DNA of 64,000 bases from JAAXIE01 sp965263155 (GTDB lineage: Bacteria; Chloroflexota; Dehalococcoidia; Lucifugimonadales; JAAXIE01), in the NCBI GenBank assembly GCA_965263155.1, contig OZ253586.1, positions 2,418,001-2,482,000 of the forward strand. Direction: 5' to 3'. The notes beneath the pieces were generated by a model that made no database searches, was not told the origin of the DNA, and saw only the letters and a list, made by a program, of their open reading frames with translations. Of the stretch, positions 27,382 through 36,478 are shown piece after piece. The translations under genes and the position numbers were made by a program. Position 1 is the first letter of the stretch; each line of letters opens with the position of its first letter.

Positions 27382-28134
27382 ATGAGGCTTGAAGGAAAGG
27401 TCGCATTCATCAGCGGTGGAGCTAGGGGCATGGGGGCCGAGGAGGCCCGTCTCTTCTCCCAAGAAGGGGCCAAGGTCGTCATCGGTGACGTCCGCCAGGC
27501 TGAGGGCCGCCAAGTCGAGGCCGAAATCAGCGAGCGCGGCGGCGAGGCGCTGTATCTCCACTTAGACGTTACCAACGAGGACTCGTGGGCTGATGCCATC
27601 AGCACAACCGTGGCCCGCTTTGGCAAGCTGGACATCTTGGTCAACAACGCTGGCATCGGGGCTGCGGGCTTGGTGGAGAACACCACTGCTGCTGACTGGG
27701 ACCGGGTGATGGAGGTGAACGCCAAGGGCGTGTTCCTAGGCACCAAGACTGCTATCCCAGCACTCCGTCAGGCGGGAGGCGGTTCCATCATCAACATCTC
27801 ATCCCAGTTGGGAATCGTGGGCAGCGACCACAGCAGTCCCCACTACCAAGCCTCCAAGGGCGCGGTGCGCCTGTTCACCAAGAACGCCGCCATGCAGTAC
27901 GCCAAGGACAAAATTCGTGTGAACTCGGTGCATCCCGGCCCCATCGTCACGCCCATGACCGAGACCGGACGCTCCAACCCGGAGAACTACAGCCGGATGC
28001 TCAGCAAGATACCCATGAACCGCTACGGCCGCCCCGAAGAGGTGGCCTTGGGTGTCCTTTACCTAGCATCCGACGAGGCGTCCTTCGTCACGGGCAGCGA
28101 ACTCGTCATCGACGGCGGCTGGACGGCGCAGTAG
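27382..28134 (+). CDS. Short-chain dehydrogenase/reductase
   Basis: 250 residues, classical SDR. The nucleotide-binding motif is SGGARGMG (11-18), NNAG is present, the catalytic Ser lies in SIINISS, and the Tyr/Lys pair is in YQASK. The C-terminal end FVTGSELVIDGGWTAQ is typical. It probably oxidises or reduces an alcohol or ketone with NAD(P). Roughly 60 % of residues match the second SDR at 52261-53013 by eye, so the two are paralogues. The ribosome site CGGAGG precedes the ATG. Confidence 0.93.
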   Translation: MRLEGKVAFISGGARGMGAEEARLFSQEGAKVVIGDVRQAEGRQVEAEISERGGEALYLHLDVTNEDSWADAISTTVARFGKLDILVNNAGIGAAGLVENTTAADWDRVMEVNAKGVFLGTKTAIPALRQAGGGSIINISSQLGIVGSDHSSPHYQASKGAVRLFTKNAAMQYAKDKIRVNSVHPGPIVTPMTETGRSNPENYSRMLSKIPMNRYGRPEEVALGVLYLASDEASFVTGSELVIDGGWTAQ

Positions 28135-28155
28135 GCTAACGCGTCCAGCCCAGCC

Positions 28156-29178
28156 TTACCTCACCACCTCCGGCATATCCCCACCCGGTGTGATGACCGC
28201 CCTCCGCACGCTGTCGCCGTAGCGCACCAGCAGAGCGTCCTCGCGGCTGAAGTCATACTGCATACTGCCCGCCAGCTCTGCTAGGTACCAACGTAGGCTG
28301 TCCTCAGTGCATAGCCGTGAATCGTATTCGGGCCAGAAACCGAAGTGCTCTCTAGCCTTGTCGATGCTGGCGATGCGGCTGTACTGCCATGGGAAGGGTA
28401 GCAGTTCGCGGTAGTTCCCGGCTTCCTCCAGCACGTCGGCGTAGTCCAAGTAGACCACCTGCACATCTCGCCCCATGAAGCTGGCAATCATCTGCAGGTA
28501 GCCGTTCAGAGTGATGGCGTCCGGGCCGGTTATGTTGTAAGCCTGCCCAATACACCGCGAGTCCCCAGCCATCATCACCATGGCACGAGCTAGGTCGTGC
28601 ACATGGCCGTACTGGATGTGTATGTAGCCGTTGTAGGGCAGGAAGACAGGCCGCCCCAACTGCACCCTGAGGAACACCAGTTGCTCGCGGGAGGGTATGG
28701 AATTGCCCGGCCCGAACACCATCCAAGGCCGGACGACGCTGACGGGAAACACTGACTCACGGTACGCCTTGAAAAGCACCAGCTCAGTGGCGGCCTTGTT
28801 GCTCCCGTAGGCCAGCCCCTCCACCTGATTGTAGGGGAAGTCCTCGGTGACAGGCGCGGTCCAACGCCTTTCGTACACCGCGGAGGTGCTGACGTATATG
28901 TAGTGGCCCACGCGGTCAGTCAGCAACTCCATGGTAGTCTGCGTCTCCGGCGGCGCCAGCCCCGACACGTCGTACACGATGTCGTACTCCCGCCCTGCCA
29001 GAGCCGCGGCCACCTGCTGTGGCTCCTGCCGGTCAGCATACAAGCGCCCCACGCCCTCAGAGAACTCCGCGGGCGTTGTCCCGCGATTCAGCACGTCAAC
29101 CGCATGGCCATGCCGCACCAGTTCCTGCACCAGCCTAGGTCCCAGAAAACGGCTACCTCCAAGCACCAACGCCCGCAT
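28156..29178 (-). CDS. NAD-dependent epimerase/dehydratase-like protein
   Basis: 340 residues from the ATG at 29178 (GGGAGGGGG upstream); the open frame to 29214 is not needed. The start MRALVLGGSRFLGPRLVQEL is an extended SDR Rossmann motif. IYVSTSAVYERRW replaces the usual YxxxK context, as in the CSP41-like/atypical SDR group, where catalysis is unproven. NITGPDAITLNGYLQMIA is typical of sugar-nucleotide or RNA-binding members. The substrate is unknown. Confidence 0.82.
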   Translation of the reverse strand: MRALVLGGSRFLGPRLVQELVRHGHAVDVLNRGTTPAEFSEGVGRLYADRQEPQQVAAALAGREYDIVYDVSGLAPPETQTTMELLTDRVGHYIYVSTSAVYERRWTAPVTEDFPYNQVEGLAYGSNKAATELVLFKAYRESVFPVSVVRPWMVFGPGNSIPSREQLVFLRVQLGRPVFLPYNGYIHIQYGHVHDLARAMVMMAGDSRCIGQAYNITGPDAITLNGYLQMIASFMGRDVQVVYLDYADVLEEAGNYRELLPFPWQYSRIASIDKAREHFGFWPEYDSRLCTEDSLRWYLAELAGSMQYDFSREDALLVRYGDSVRRAVITPGGDMPEVVR

Positions 29179-29322
29179 GGTCCCCCTCCCGGCAATACTC
29201 TTCCGCCCCAGCATAAAGCGCAGGCCGGGACCGTCAAGTGTGATACAACATTGGTGCGCTTGGCTTCAAGCAGCCTTTCGCCTATGATGCCAGCGACGTC
29301 GCCAATCGGAGCCGCCGCAATC

Positions 29323-30150
29323 ATGCCGGAAGCCCCTGATCTCAAGGTGGTAACCGAGATACTGACCCGCCGCATCGTGGGTCGGGCAATCGCTCACGCC
29401 ACGGTGCAGAAGGCCACGGTGATGCGCCTCATGGCCAGCCAAGACTTCGATGCCGACATATCAGGACGCACTCTGGAGAGCGTGTTCCCCAAGGGCAAGT
29501 TTCTATTCATCACGCTAACGGGCGACACCCACTTGGTCATCAACCCCATGCTCACTGGAGGGCTACAGGTCTGTCCCTCCTCCGACAAACCTTTCAGGCG
29601 TACTAGGATGACCCTCAACCTAGAAGGCGACCTCGACCTACGCTACCTCGACGACCGGGAGATGGGTCGCGTCTACTACGCGCGGGAGGACCAGTTCCCC
29701 GAGATACCCCAGCTTGATGAACAAGGCCCCGATGTCCTGGCGAACGACCTCACTTTCGACGAGTTCAAAGCCCTGCTGCGCCCCTACTACGGCGAGATAA
29801 AGGGCATCCTCTGCCGCGGGAGGGTGCTGGCTGGCATCGGCAACGCCTACAGCGATGAGATACTCTTCGACTGCGGCATATCACCCTTCCGCAAGAGGCG
29901 CAGCCTCTCCGACGACGAACTGGCGCGCCTTCACCACAGTGCCCGCAAGGTAGTGCTGGAGGCCACCGAGGTGCTGCGGGAGAGGATGGCCGACGAGTCC
30001 CACCACAAGATTCGCGATTTCCTGAAGGTCCACAACAAGGGAGGCCAGCCCTGCCCCGCCTGTGGCGGGCACATCACCCAACTGACGGCAAACCAGCGCA
30101 TCACCAGTTACTGCCGCCGCTGCCAGCCTGGCATGCTGGTACGCAACTAG
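29323..30150 (+). CDS. Fpg/Nei-family DNA glycosylase
   Basis: 275 residues from the ATG at 29323, chosen because the mature enzyme must begin Pro-Glu (MPEAPDL) for catalysis. The open frame extends 140 codons further upstream without similarity. The enzyme removes oxidised bases and nicks the abasic site. Visible are GKFLFITL in the first domain, the helix-two-turn-helix with ILCRGRVLAGIGNAYSDEIL, and the C-terminal zinc finger CPACGG...SYCRRC. Fpg versus Nei specificity cannot be decided. Confidence 0.92.
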   Translation: MPEAPDLKVVTEILTRRIVGRAIAHATVQKATVMRLMASQDFDADISGRTLESVFPKGKFLFITLTGDTHLVINPMLTGGLQVCPSSDKPFRRTRMTLNLEGDLDLRYLDDREMGRVYYAREDQFPEIPQLDEQGPDVLANDLTFDEFKALLRPYYGEIKGILCRGRVLAGIGNAYSDEILFDCGISPFRKRRSLSDDELARLHHSARKVVLEATEVLRERMADESHHKIRDFLKVHNKGGQPCPACGGHITQLTANQRITSYCRRCQPGMLVRN

Positions 30151-30313
30151 CCAGTACGCTCGCCAGCGTCGACCCCGGAATCGCGCTTCAAGGGATGGCG
30201 AACGGATATACGGGCTAAGTCCGCGGGGCCTTTCGGTATCGGATGTTCTTCCTACGCGTTCGCCCCCGGGTCGAGCCCGGAGATAGTCTGAAGGGCCCGA
30301 GTAGGTGCGGCAG

Positions 30314-30353
30314 TTGACTACCAGCCGTAGTTGCATTAACCTACTAATCGCAA
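30314..30353 (+). promoter_or_regulatory. Promoter with Fur-family operator-like palindrome
   Basis: TTGACT at 30314-30319, then 17 bases, then TAACCT at 30337-30342, a weak -10. Overlapping it is the imperfect palindrome TTGCATTA-ACCTAC-TAATCGCAA (30331-30353), the size and AT-centre expected for a Fur-type operator. It lies 25 bases before the regulator gene, suggesting autoregulation and metal control of the importer operon behind it. Confidence 0.45.
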
Positions 30354-30378
30354 TCGCTTGCAGGAGACATGGGCTCGC

Positions 30379-30825
30379 ATGTCGACCCACGACCGTGCTT
30401 TGGGGACCTTACGGGAGATGGGGTACCGCCTCACTCCTCAGCGCATGCTGATCCTTGCAGCAGTGGCTGAGGGCGACGGACACATGGGGGTGGACGAGGT
30501 TCACCGTCGCGCCAAAGAGGCCTACCCCTACATGGATATCGCCACCATCTACCGCACCCTTCACCTGCTGAAGAAGCTGGGGGTGGTCACCGAGGTGGCC
30601 ATCGGCGACAGGTTGCACTACGAATTGACCGACCCTGCCGGCAAGCACCACCACATGGTGTGCCGGCGATGCCATGGGGCTTTCAATCTCAGCCCCCACT
30701 ACTTGGAGGAATTTCATTCCACACTGGTGTCCGAATTCGGCTTCGAACCCGACTTGGAGCATTTTGCCATCAGCGGCGTCTGCGCCCACTGCCGAGAAAA
30801 GGACGCAGCACCGGACAAGGTCTGA
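30379..30825 (+). CDS. Fur-family metalloregulator (Zur/Fur-like)
   Basis: 148 residues. The winged-helix N-terminus contains YRLTPQRMLILAAV and DIATIYRTLHLLKKLGVV. The dimer domain has HHHMVCRRCH and a second VCAHC motif, i.e. two CxxC pairs for the structural zinc. The genes behind encode a zinc/manganese-type importer, so a Zur-like or Mn-sensing role is likely. The ATG at 30379 is preferred; GGAG lies 12 bases upstream, rather far, and an in-frame TTG at 30358 is possible. Confidence 0.88.
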   Translation: MSTHDRALGTLREMGYRLTPQRMLILAAVAEGDGHMGVDEVHRRAKEAYPYMDIATIYRTLHLLKKLGVVTEVAIGDRLHYELTDPAGKHHHMVCRRCHGAFNLSPHYLEEFHSTLVSEFGFEPDLEHFAISGVCAHCREKDAAPDKV

Positions 30826-30853
30826 AGAGCCTCCGCAGCGTGCCGATCTACTT

Positions 30854-31882
30854 ATGACGAAGGGACCTTTAACTTGGGCTATGTTCTTACTTGCGCTGGT
30901 CAGCTTGGCGGTGCTGGGCTGTAGCGGCTCCGCCCAACCGCAACCCACCACGGCGGATCAGCCAACGATGCAGTTAAAGGTGGTCAGTACCGTCTCTCCC
31001 ATCACCAGCCTAGTGGAGAACATAGGAGGCAACGCCATAGAGCTACGGGGCATCGTGCCGGAAGGAGTGAACTCCCACACCTTCGAGCCAGCTCCTTCAG
31101 TGGCCAAAGTGCTGTCTGAAGCTGACCTGATAGTGCTCAACGGGCTGTTCCTAGAGGAGCCATCGTTGCAGTTGGCGGAAGCGTCGAAGAGAGCTGACGC
31201 CATAATTCTGACTTTAGGGGACAAAGCAATTACACATGAGGAATGGGTGTTCGACTTCTCCTTCCCCCAAGCTGATGGCCATCCCAACCCCCACCTGTGG
31301 ACCAACCCCATCCTGTCCTTGAAATACGCGGAAATCGTCCGGGACCAGTTGGTGGCCTTGGATCAAGCCAACTCCGGCTACTACAACGAGAACTATTCCA
31401 AGCTGGAGGCCCGCATCCAAGACTTGGACCGGCGCATCGCCGAAGCCGTTGCAACGGTGCCCCCCGGGAACCGCAGACTCCTGACCTATCACGACTCCTT
31501 CCCTTACTTCGCCCAGAGGTACGGCATGGAAATCATCGGGGCGGTACAGCCTTCAGACTTCAGTCAGCCATCGGCCCGTGAGGTGGCCAACCTGATAGAA
31601 CAGGTCCGTGAGACGGGTGTGCCCGCCATCTTCGGCTCCCAGGTTTTCCCCAGCGACATCATGGAGCAAATCGCCAAGGAAGGCGGAGCTAACTTCGTCG
31701 ACGAGTTGCGTGACGATGACCTTCCGGGTGCCCCAGGAGACCCAAGCCATAGCTATCTGGGCCTGATGCAACGGAATATCCAGATTATCCTGCCAGCCCT
31801 AGGCGGCAATGCAGCCGCTATGGACGGCTTCGACCCAAGTCCCGTTTTTGAGGGAGCGAGCAATGCTGTCTACCCACAGTAG
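30854..31882 (+). CDS. znuA: Zinc/manganese ABC transporter substrate-binding lipoprotein
   Basis: 342 residues from the ATG at 30854. Lipoprotein signal with Cys23 (LAVLGCSGS). This is a cluster A-I (ZnuA/TroA) binding protein: metal-ligand His at H75 (GVNSHTFEP), H147 (NPHLWTNP) and H213 (TYHDSFPYFAQRYG), plus an Asp/Glu near FVDELRDDD. No His-rich loop is present, so zinc versus manganese cannot be decided. It follows the Fur-type regulator by 28 bases. Confidence 0.9.
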   Translation: MTKGPLTWAMFLLALVSLAVLGCSGSAQPQPTTADQPTMQLKVVSTVSPITSLVENIGGNAIELRGIVPEGVNSHTFEPAPSVAKVLSEADLIVLNGLFLEEPSLQLAEASKRADAIILTLGDKAITHEEWVFDFSFPQADGHPNPHLWTNPILSLKYAEIVRDQLVALDQANSGYYNENYSKLEARIQDLDRRIAEAVATVPPGNRRLLTYHDSFPYFAQRYGMEIIGAVQPSDFSQPSAREVANLIEQVRETGVPAIFGSQVFPSDIMEQIAKEGGANFVDELRDDDLPGAPGDPSHSYLGLMQRNIQIILPALGGNAAAMDGFDPSPVFEGASNAVYPQ

Positions 31883-31933
31883 GTACAGGGCTGAACAACC
31901 TCAGACGCTCACACAACAACGATAAGGTAAAGA

Positions 31934-32833
31934 ATGCTACATCCAAGGCCACACCTACCCGGCCCCGGTGTCCCAATAATCGAGTTTGAAAACGTGACCT
32001 GCGGGTACGACCGGCGCCCGGTAGTCTCCAATATCAACTTGCAAGTCATGCCCGGCGAGTTCGTCGGGCTTCTGGGCCCCAGTGGGTCGGGCAAGACCAC
32101 TCTATTGCGGGCAATCCTAGGTGCGGTGGACCTCTATGGAGGCCGAGTGATCGTAGCCGGGGCTGGCGTGAACCAGCGCAAAGGCCGCATCGGCTACGTG
32201 CCCCAGATAGAGGACATCAACTGGGACTTCCCTGTAACCGTCGAGGAAGCAGTGCTCATGGGGCGCACCATGAGCGCCCCGCTGTTGCCTTGGTTCAAGC
32301 GCGCCGACAGAGAGCTGGCGCATACCACCATGAAACGAATGGGGATCGGACATTTGGCCAAAAGGCATATACGACGCCTTTCGGGCGGAGAGCAACAGCG
32401 TGTCTTCCTAGCTCGGGCCCTTATAAGCAACCCCCGCCTGCTACTGCTGGATGAACCCACCAAGGGCGTGGACATCAAGACCCGCGACGAGATCGTCCAC
32501 CTGCTGCACGACCTCAATCATCAGGGCATCACAATCGTTATGACCACCCACGAAATCAACGCAGTGGCGGCACACCTCCCTTGGGTGGTGTGCCTCAACA
32601 ACACCATCGTCGCCGAGGGTCCGCCTTCTGAGGTATTTACACCGGAGACTCTGCAGCGCACCTATGGAGCCGAGATGCCCGTGATTCACTACCAAGGCAT
32701 GACTCTGGTGGCCGAGAGCCCTCACTTCTTGGAGTCCAACGGACGCTACGACCTGCCGGATGATGCCATGCACCGGCATGAAGCGGGGCATGACGCACGA
32801 CCGGAAACGAGGCGCGAGGTGGAGAGTGCTTGA
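31934..32833 (+). CDS. znuC: Zinc/manganese ABC transporter ATPase
   Basis: 299 residues. Walker A is GPSGSGKTT, the signature RLSGGEQQR and Walker B LLLLDEPTKGVD. GRIGYVPQIEDINWDFPVTV is typical of the ZnuC/TroB group. The C-terminus is His/Arg-rich (MHRHEAGHDARPETRRE). It overlaps the permease start by eight bases. Confidence 0.92.
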   Translation: MLHPRPHLPGPGVPIIEFENVTCGYDRRPVVSNINLQVMPGEFVGLLGPSGSGKTTLLRAILGAVDLYGGRVIVAGAGVNQRKGRIGYVPQIEDINWDFPVTVEEAVLMGRTMSAPLLPWFKRADRELAHTTMKRMGIGHLAKRHIRRLSGGEQQRVFLARALISNPRLLLLDEPTKGVDIKTRDEIVHLLHDLNHQGITIVMTTHEINAVAAHLPWVVCLNNTIVAEGPPSEVFTPETLQRTYGAEMPVIHYQGMTLVAESPHFLESNGRYDLPDDAMHRHEAGHDARPETRREVESA

Positions 32834-33707
32834 GCCATTCGAGTACGAGTTCTTCGTACGGGGCATGGTCGCGACAGCGTTGGTTGGCGCCTTGTGCGGC
32901 CTCATCGGTGTCTACGTCGTGCTTCGAGGCATGGCCTACATCGGCCACGGCCTGTCCCATGCCATATTCGGCGGGGCCGTGGTCACCTACGTTATGTCCT
33001 TCAACTATTTCATCGGGGCCAGCCTCTGGGGCTTCCTTTCGGCCATGCTCATCACCCTGACCACCCGGAAGGCCCGCATAGGGGCCGACGCCGCCATCGG
33101 CATCGTCACCACTGCCAGCCTAGCGTTGGGCATCGCCCTCATCAGCCGCTTCAAGACCTTTACCCGGGACTTCGATGCCGCCCTGTTCGGCAATATACTC
33201 GGTGTCACGGAAGGGGACCTCCTGGCCATCGGAGTGGTGACTCTGGCTACGATGCTAGTCTTCTTCTTCGCCTACAAGCTGTTCCTGTTCACCACCTTCG
33301 AGCCGGTGGTGGCCCGCTTCTACGGCGTGCCCACCGGCTGGGTCGACGCCATGTTTGCCCTGCTGCTGGCAGCCACGGTAGTGGTCTCCATGCAAGTGTT
33401 GGGGGTAATGCTCATCGCCGCCGCCACGGTCATTCCACCAGTCGTGGCGCGCCTGCTCACCGACAGCTTCCGCAAGCTGGTGCTCATCTCCACCGCCCTT
33501 GGGGCCGCCTGCGGTCTCGCGGGCATCTACATAAGCTGGTACTTGGACGTCTCCTCCGGAGCGTCCGTGGTGCTGCTTTCGGCCGCCATCTTCGTCCTAG
33601 TCCTAGCATGGAACAGTCTGAAAGGGCGCGTGCTCACTTGGACGCGCCGTCCCTCCCAGCTTCCGGACACCTCTCCGTCAGGCGGAGGCACTGCCATCGA
33701 GGGCTGA
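32826..33707 (+). CDS. znuB: Zinc/manganese ABC transporter permease
   Basis: 293 residues from the GTG at 32826 (GAGGTGGAGA upstream). In-frame ATGs at 32760 and 32790 would give longer products that overlap the ATPase more. It has about eight membrane helices, with YVVLRGMAYIGHGLSHAIFGG and VLGVMLIAAATVIPPVVARLLTD conserved in the ABC-3 permease family. It completes the regulator-importer operon. Confidence 0.9.
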   Translation: MLEPFEYEFFVRGMVATALVGALCGLIGVYVVLRGMAYIGHGLSHAIFGGAVVTYVMSFNYFIGASLWGFLSAMLITLTTRKARIGADAAIGIVTTASLALGIALISRFKTFTRDFDAALFGNILGVTEGDLLAIGVVTLATMLVFFFAYKLFLFTTFEPVVARFYGVPTGWVDAMFALLLAATVVVSMQVLGVMLIAAATVIPPVVARLLTDSFRKLVLISTALGAACGLAGIYISWYLDVSSGASVVLLSAAIFVLVLAWNSLKGRVLTWTRRPSQLPDTSPSGGGTAIEG

Positions 33708-33732
33708 CGCTTTTCTGCCGCCACTGCCAGTC

Positions 33733-33787
33733 CTTACTGGCTGACTCTCTCTTACTGGCTGACTCTCTAAGGGAAGCAAGGTACAAT
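33733..33787 (+). promoter_or_regulatory. 18-bp tandem repeat and promoter before the aminotransferase
   Basis: CTTACTGGCTGACTCTCT occurs twice back to back (33733-33750 and 33751-33768). CTGACT inside the second copy (33759-33764) is 17 bases from TACAAT (33782-33787), a plausible promoter 76 bases before the start codon. The duplication doubles the -35 region or a regulator site. Confidence 0.45.
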
Positions 33788-33862
33788 GGGCGCCAATCGG
33801 CCTGCGCCCCAACTAGCGTAGCCTCATGCGCCAGCGCGGCCCAATAAGGAGGGCAGAGGTCC

Positions 33863-35044
33863 ATGCGAGGTTCAAGGCTTCCATCAGGCGGCGAGAACGT
33901 ACTGCAGACAATCCGCGCCAAGCGCGCCGAGGCCGAGGCCCGCGGCATCAAGCTCACGGACCTGTCCATCGGTGAGCCCAAGGGGGCAGCTCTGCTCAGT
34001 GCACGCAAGGCCGCCGCAGAAGCCGTTATGAGCGACGAAGAGGCCATGCACGCCTACCAATACAATGCCAGCCCAGGTGTACCTAATTTCGCCCCGCGCT
34101 TCATACGCGCCCACGTCAACCGCGAACTGAACGCCGACGAGGTGGACTACCTGCCCATACCCGGCATCAAGCCGATTTTGGGGTTGATCCCCCTTTCCTG
34201 TGGCTGCGCTCAGCAAAAGGTGGTGGTGGGCACCATGACCGACCCAGGCTACCCCATACCCGCCGACTGGTGCGAAATCTACGACCACGCCGAGCACTAT
34301 CCGCTGCCACTGAACCCAGAGAACCAGTTCCGCTTCTCTACCGAGGATATCGCCAGCGGTACCCACCTGATAATGACCAACTACCCTCACAACCCCTCCG
34401 GTCAGGTGGCCAGCCGTCGCTGGCTGGAGGAGCTTTGCGCCTATTGCAACGAGCACGACATACGCCTGTTCAACGACGCCGCCTACGTGGTGCTAAGTCA
34501 CCAGCCGGACAGTTGCACCCTCGCGGAAATCGCCCCCGATTTCCCCGAGCTCTCTTGGGCCGAGGCCTTCACCGCCGCCAAGCTGGTGGGCAACGGCACC
34601 GGCTGGCATATAGGGGCCATGGTGGGGTCTCCAGACTTCATCGGCGACCTCAAAGTGGTCAAGGGCAAGACCGACACCGGCTTCGTGGCCCCCATGGCTG
34701 CCGGTGTGGTGGCTGCCTTCGAGACAGACCAAGAGAGCATCGCCCGCTACCGCGAGATGTACCGCGCTCGGCTGGAGCTTCTCATCAGCCTGCTGACGGG
34801 CCAAGGCATGCGACTCGCTCTAGAGCCAGCTGCAGGGTTCTTCACCCTATGGCGGGTGCCCACGCAAGCGTTTGGTCGCAGGGTCGAAAACGCTGAGCAC
34901 TTCAACTTTATGATGATCGAAGAGACGGGAGTGGTGGGCGTCCACTTCTCCGGCTACATGCGCTATGCAGTATGCGGCGACATCGATGCCATGGCATCCG
35001 ATATCAGCGTAGCCTTCGCCAAAGCGCAACCCAGCTATGACTGA
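33863..35044 (+). CDS. Class I/II PLP-dependent aminotransferase
   Basis: 393 residues, fold type I. MTNYPHNPSG holds the conserved Asn, D205 pairs with the PLP ring nitrogen (RLFNDAAY), and the PLP Lys is K240 in AFTAAKLVGNGTGWHIG. The overall pattern is close to LL-diaminopimelate or aspartate aminotransferase-like members. GTMTDPGYPIPADW takes the place of the usual DPGYP. The substrate is uncertain. The ATG follows GGAGGGCAGAGG. Confidence 0.88.
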   Translation: MRGSRLPSGGENVLQTIRAKRAEAEARGIKLTDLSIGEPKGAALLSARKAAAEAVMSDEEAMHAYQYNASPGVPNFAPRFIRAHVNRELNADEVDYLPIPGIKPILGLIPLSCGCAQQKVVVGTMTDPGYPIPADWCEIYDHAEHYPLPLNPENQFRFSTEDIASGTHLIMTNYPHNPSGQVASRRWLEELCAYCNEHDIRLFNDAAYVVLSHQPDSCTLAEIAPDFPELSWAEAFTAAKLVGNGTGWHIGAMVGSPDFIGDLKVVKGKTDTGFVAPMAAGVVAAFETDQESIARYREMYRARLELLISLLTGQGMRLALEPAAGFFTLWRVPTQAFGRRVENAEHFNFMMIEETGVVGVHFSGYMRYAVCGDIDAMASDISVAFAKAQPSYD

Positions 35045-35049
35045 CAACC

Positions 35050-35083
35050 GAATCCCTTCACCCTTGACGGGGGAAGGTTAGGA
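35050..35083. repeat. CCCTAACC-type palindromic intergenic repeat
   Basis: CCCTTGACGGGGGAAGGTTAGGATGAGGGTG region. The same family, in opposite or variant form, occurs at 27208-27241 (GGGTAAGGGTCGGGATGAGG) and 39547-39590 (CTCACCCTAACCCTCTCCC then GGGGAGAGGG). This kind of element is scattered between operons in many genomes. Confidence 0.5.
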
Positions 35084-35166
35084 TGAGGGTGATAAGAGTG
35101 ATATCATGCCGACGATACGCATCCACTGGGAGTCCTTGATTCATCCCATCAAAGCGGAGGTGTCTG

Positions 35167-36429
35167 GTGCTTTCCATTGAAGAGAATGAACTGGTAACCA
35201 AGACCGGGCCCGGTACGCCCATGGGGGAGACCATGCGACGCTACTGGCTTCCAGCCCTCATCGACTGGGAGGTTGCCGAGCCTGATGGCACCCCAGTAAG
35301 GGTGCAACTGCTGAGCGAGAGGCTGATAGCATTCCGCGACACTAACGGGCGCGTGGGTCTGCTGGACGAGTTCTGCCCACACCGGGGCGCCTCCCTATGG
35401 CTGGGACGCAATGAGGAGTGCGGCCTGCGCTGCGTCTTCCATGGCTGGAAGTACGATGCCGATGGCAATTGCGTCGACCAGATGAACGAGCCTACCCAGT
35501 TTGGCGAAAAGGTCACCATCACGTCATACCCCACCGTTGAGGAGGGCGGCGTCATCTGGGCCTACCTCGGACCTCGCGAGTTGATGCCACCGCCTCCCAA
35601 GTTCGACTGGACCCAAGTGCCCGCAGCCAACCGCTCCGTCTCCAAGGTGGTGCAGGACTGCAACTGGCTACAGGGCGTAGAGGGAGGCATCGACACCTCC
35701 CATGCCCAGATACTCCACCGCAACTTCGTCGCTGGCATAGGCCCCACCGGGCCCGGCGGTCGAGGAGACGCACCCAAGCTGGATCTGGACCTCACCGACT
35801 ACGGCTACCGCTACGCTGGCATCTATCCCCGGCCTGAAGGCAATTTCGTCCGCAGCTATCACTTCGTGATGCCCTTCACCCAGATACGCCCCACTGGCCG
35901 CGAGCTCCAGACCGGCATCCCCACAGTGAACGACGGTGTAGCAGGGCACATATGGGTGCCCATGGACGACGACACCTGCATGGTGTGGAACTGGCAGTAC
36001 AACATCGTGGACCGCGCCCTCACCGAGGACGAACGTCTTGAGCGGGGCTTGGGCAACGGTCCTGATGCTGTGGACCAGACCACATTCCGCTCCCACGCCA
36101 GCCTCTCCAACGGCTGGAACATCAGCCGGGGTGCGCAGCGCACCAAGTCGATGACGGGCATCGCTGGCGTCAACACCCAAGACCGCGCCATCCAAGAGAG
36201 CATGGGCACTGTGGTCGACCGCAGCCAAGAGCACCTTGGCCCCGCCGACAGGGCGATCATCGTAGCCCGCCAGATGCTGCTGCAGGCCATTGAGACGGTT
36301 AGCGACGGAGGCTCGCCACCGGGAGTGGGCGACTCCTACTACGCGATACGCGCCATGCAGGACACCGTCCCCCACGACAGCGACTGGCGCGACACGCTGC
36401 TGCCCCTCATGCACCCCGCTGGCGTATAG
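35167..36429 (+). CDS. Rieske non-heme iron oxygenase, alpha subunit-like
   Basis: 420 residues from a GTG start with GCGGAGG upstream. The Rieske 2Fe-2S motif is CPHRGAS and, 18 residues later, CVFHGWKYD. The catalytic-iron site is near EGGIDTSHAQILHRNF (two His) with a downstream Asp. Sequence and length resemble the phthalate 4,5-dioxygenase/vanillate demethylase branch, which hydroxylates aromatics or removes O-methyl groups. No dedicated reductase lies next to it, so electrons must come from elsewhere. Confidence 0.9.
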   Translation: MLSIEENELVTKTGPGTPMGETMRRYWLPALIDWEVAEPDGTPVRVQLLSERLIAFRDTNGRVGLLDEFCPHRGASLWLGRNEECGLRCVFHGWKYDADGNCVDQMNEPTQFGEKVTITSYPTVEEGGVIWAYLGPRELMPPPPKFDWTQVPAANRSVSKVVQDCNWLQGVEGGIDTSHAQILHRNFVAGIGPTGPGGRGDAPKLDLDLTDYGYRYAGIYPRPEGNFVRSYHFVMPFTQIRPTGRELQTGIPTVNDGVAGHIWVPMDDDTCMVWNWQYNIVDRALTEDERLERGLGNGPDAVDQTTFRSHASLSNGWNISRGAQRTKSMTGIAGVNTQDRAIQESMGTVVDRSQEHLGPADRAIIVARQMLLQAIETVSDGGSPPGVGDSYYAIRAMQDTVPHDSDWRDTLLPLMHPAGV

Positions 36430-36478
36430 AGGAGCAATACGGCGCTAAATGCAGGGGAGCGCGCGAGCCGCGCCACAC

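Noticed and set aside
28903..29322. 140-codon upstream extension of the Fpg/Nei gene
   Set aside because: The enzyme must start Met-Pro-Glu; the extension overlaps the divergent epimerase gene and is not conserved in type.
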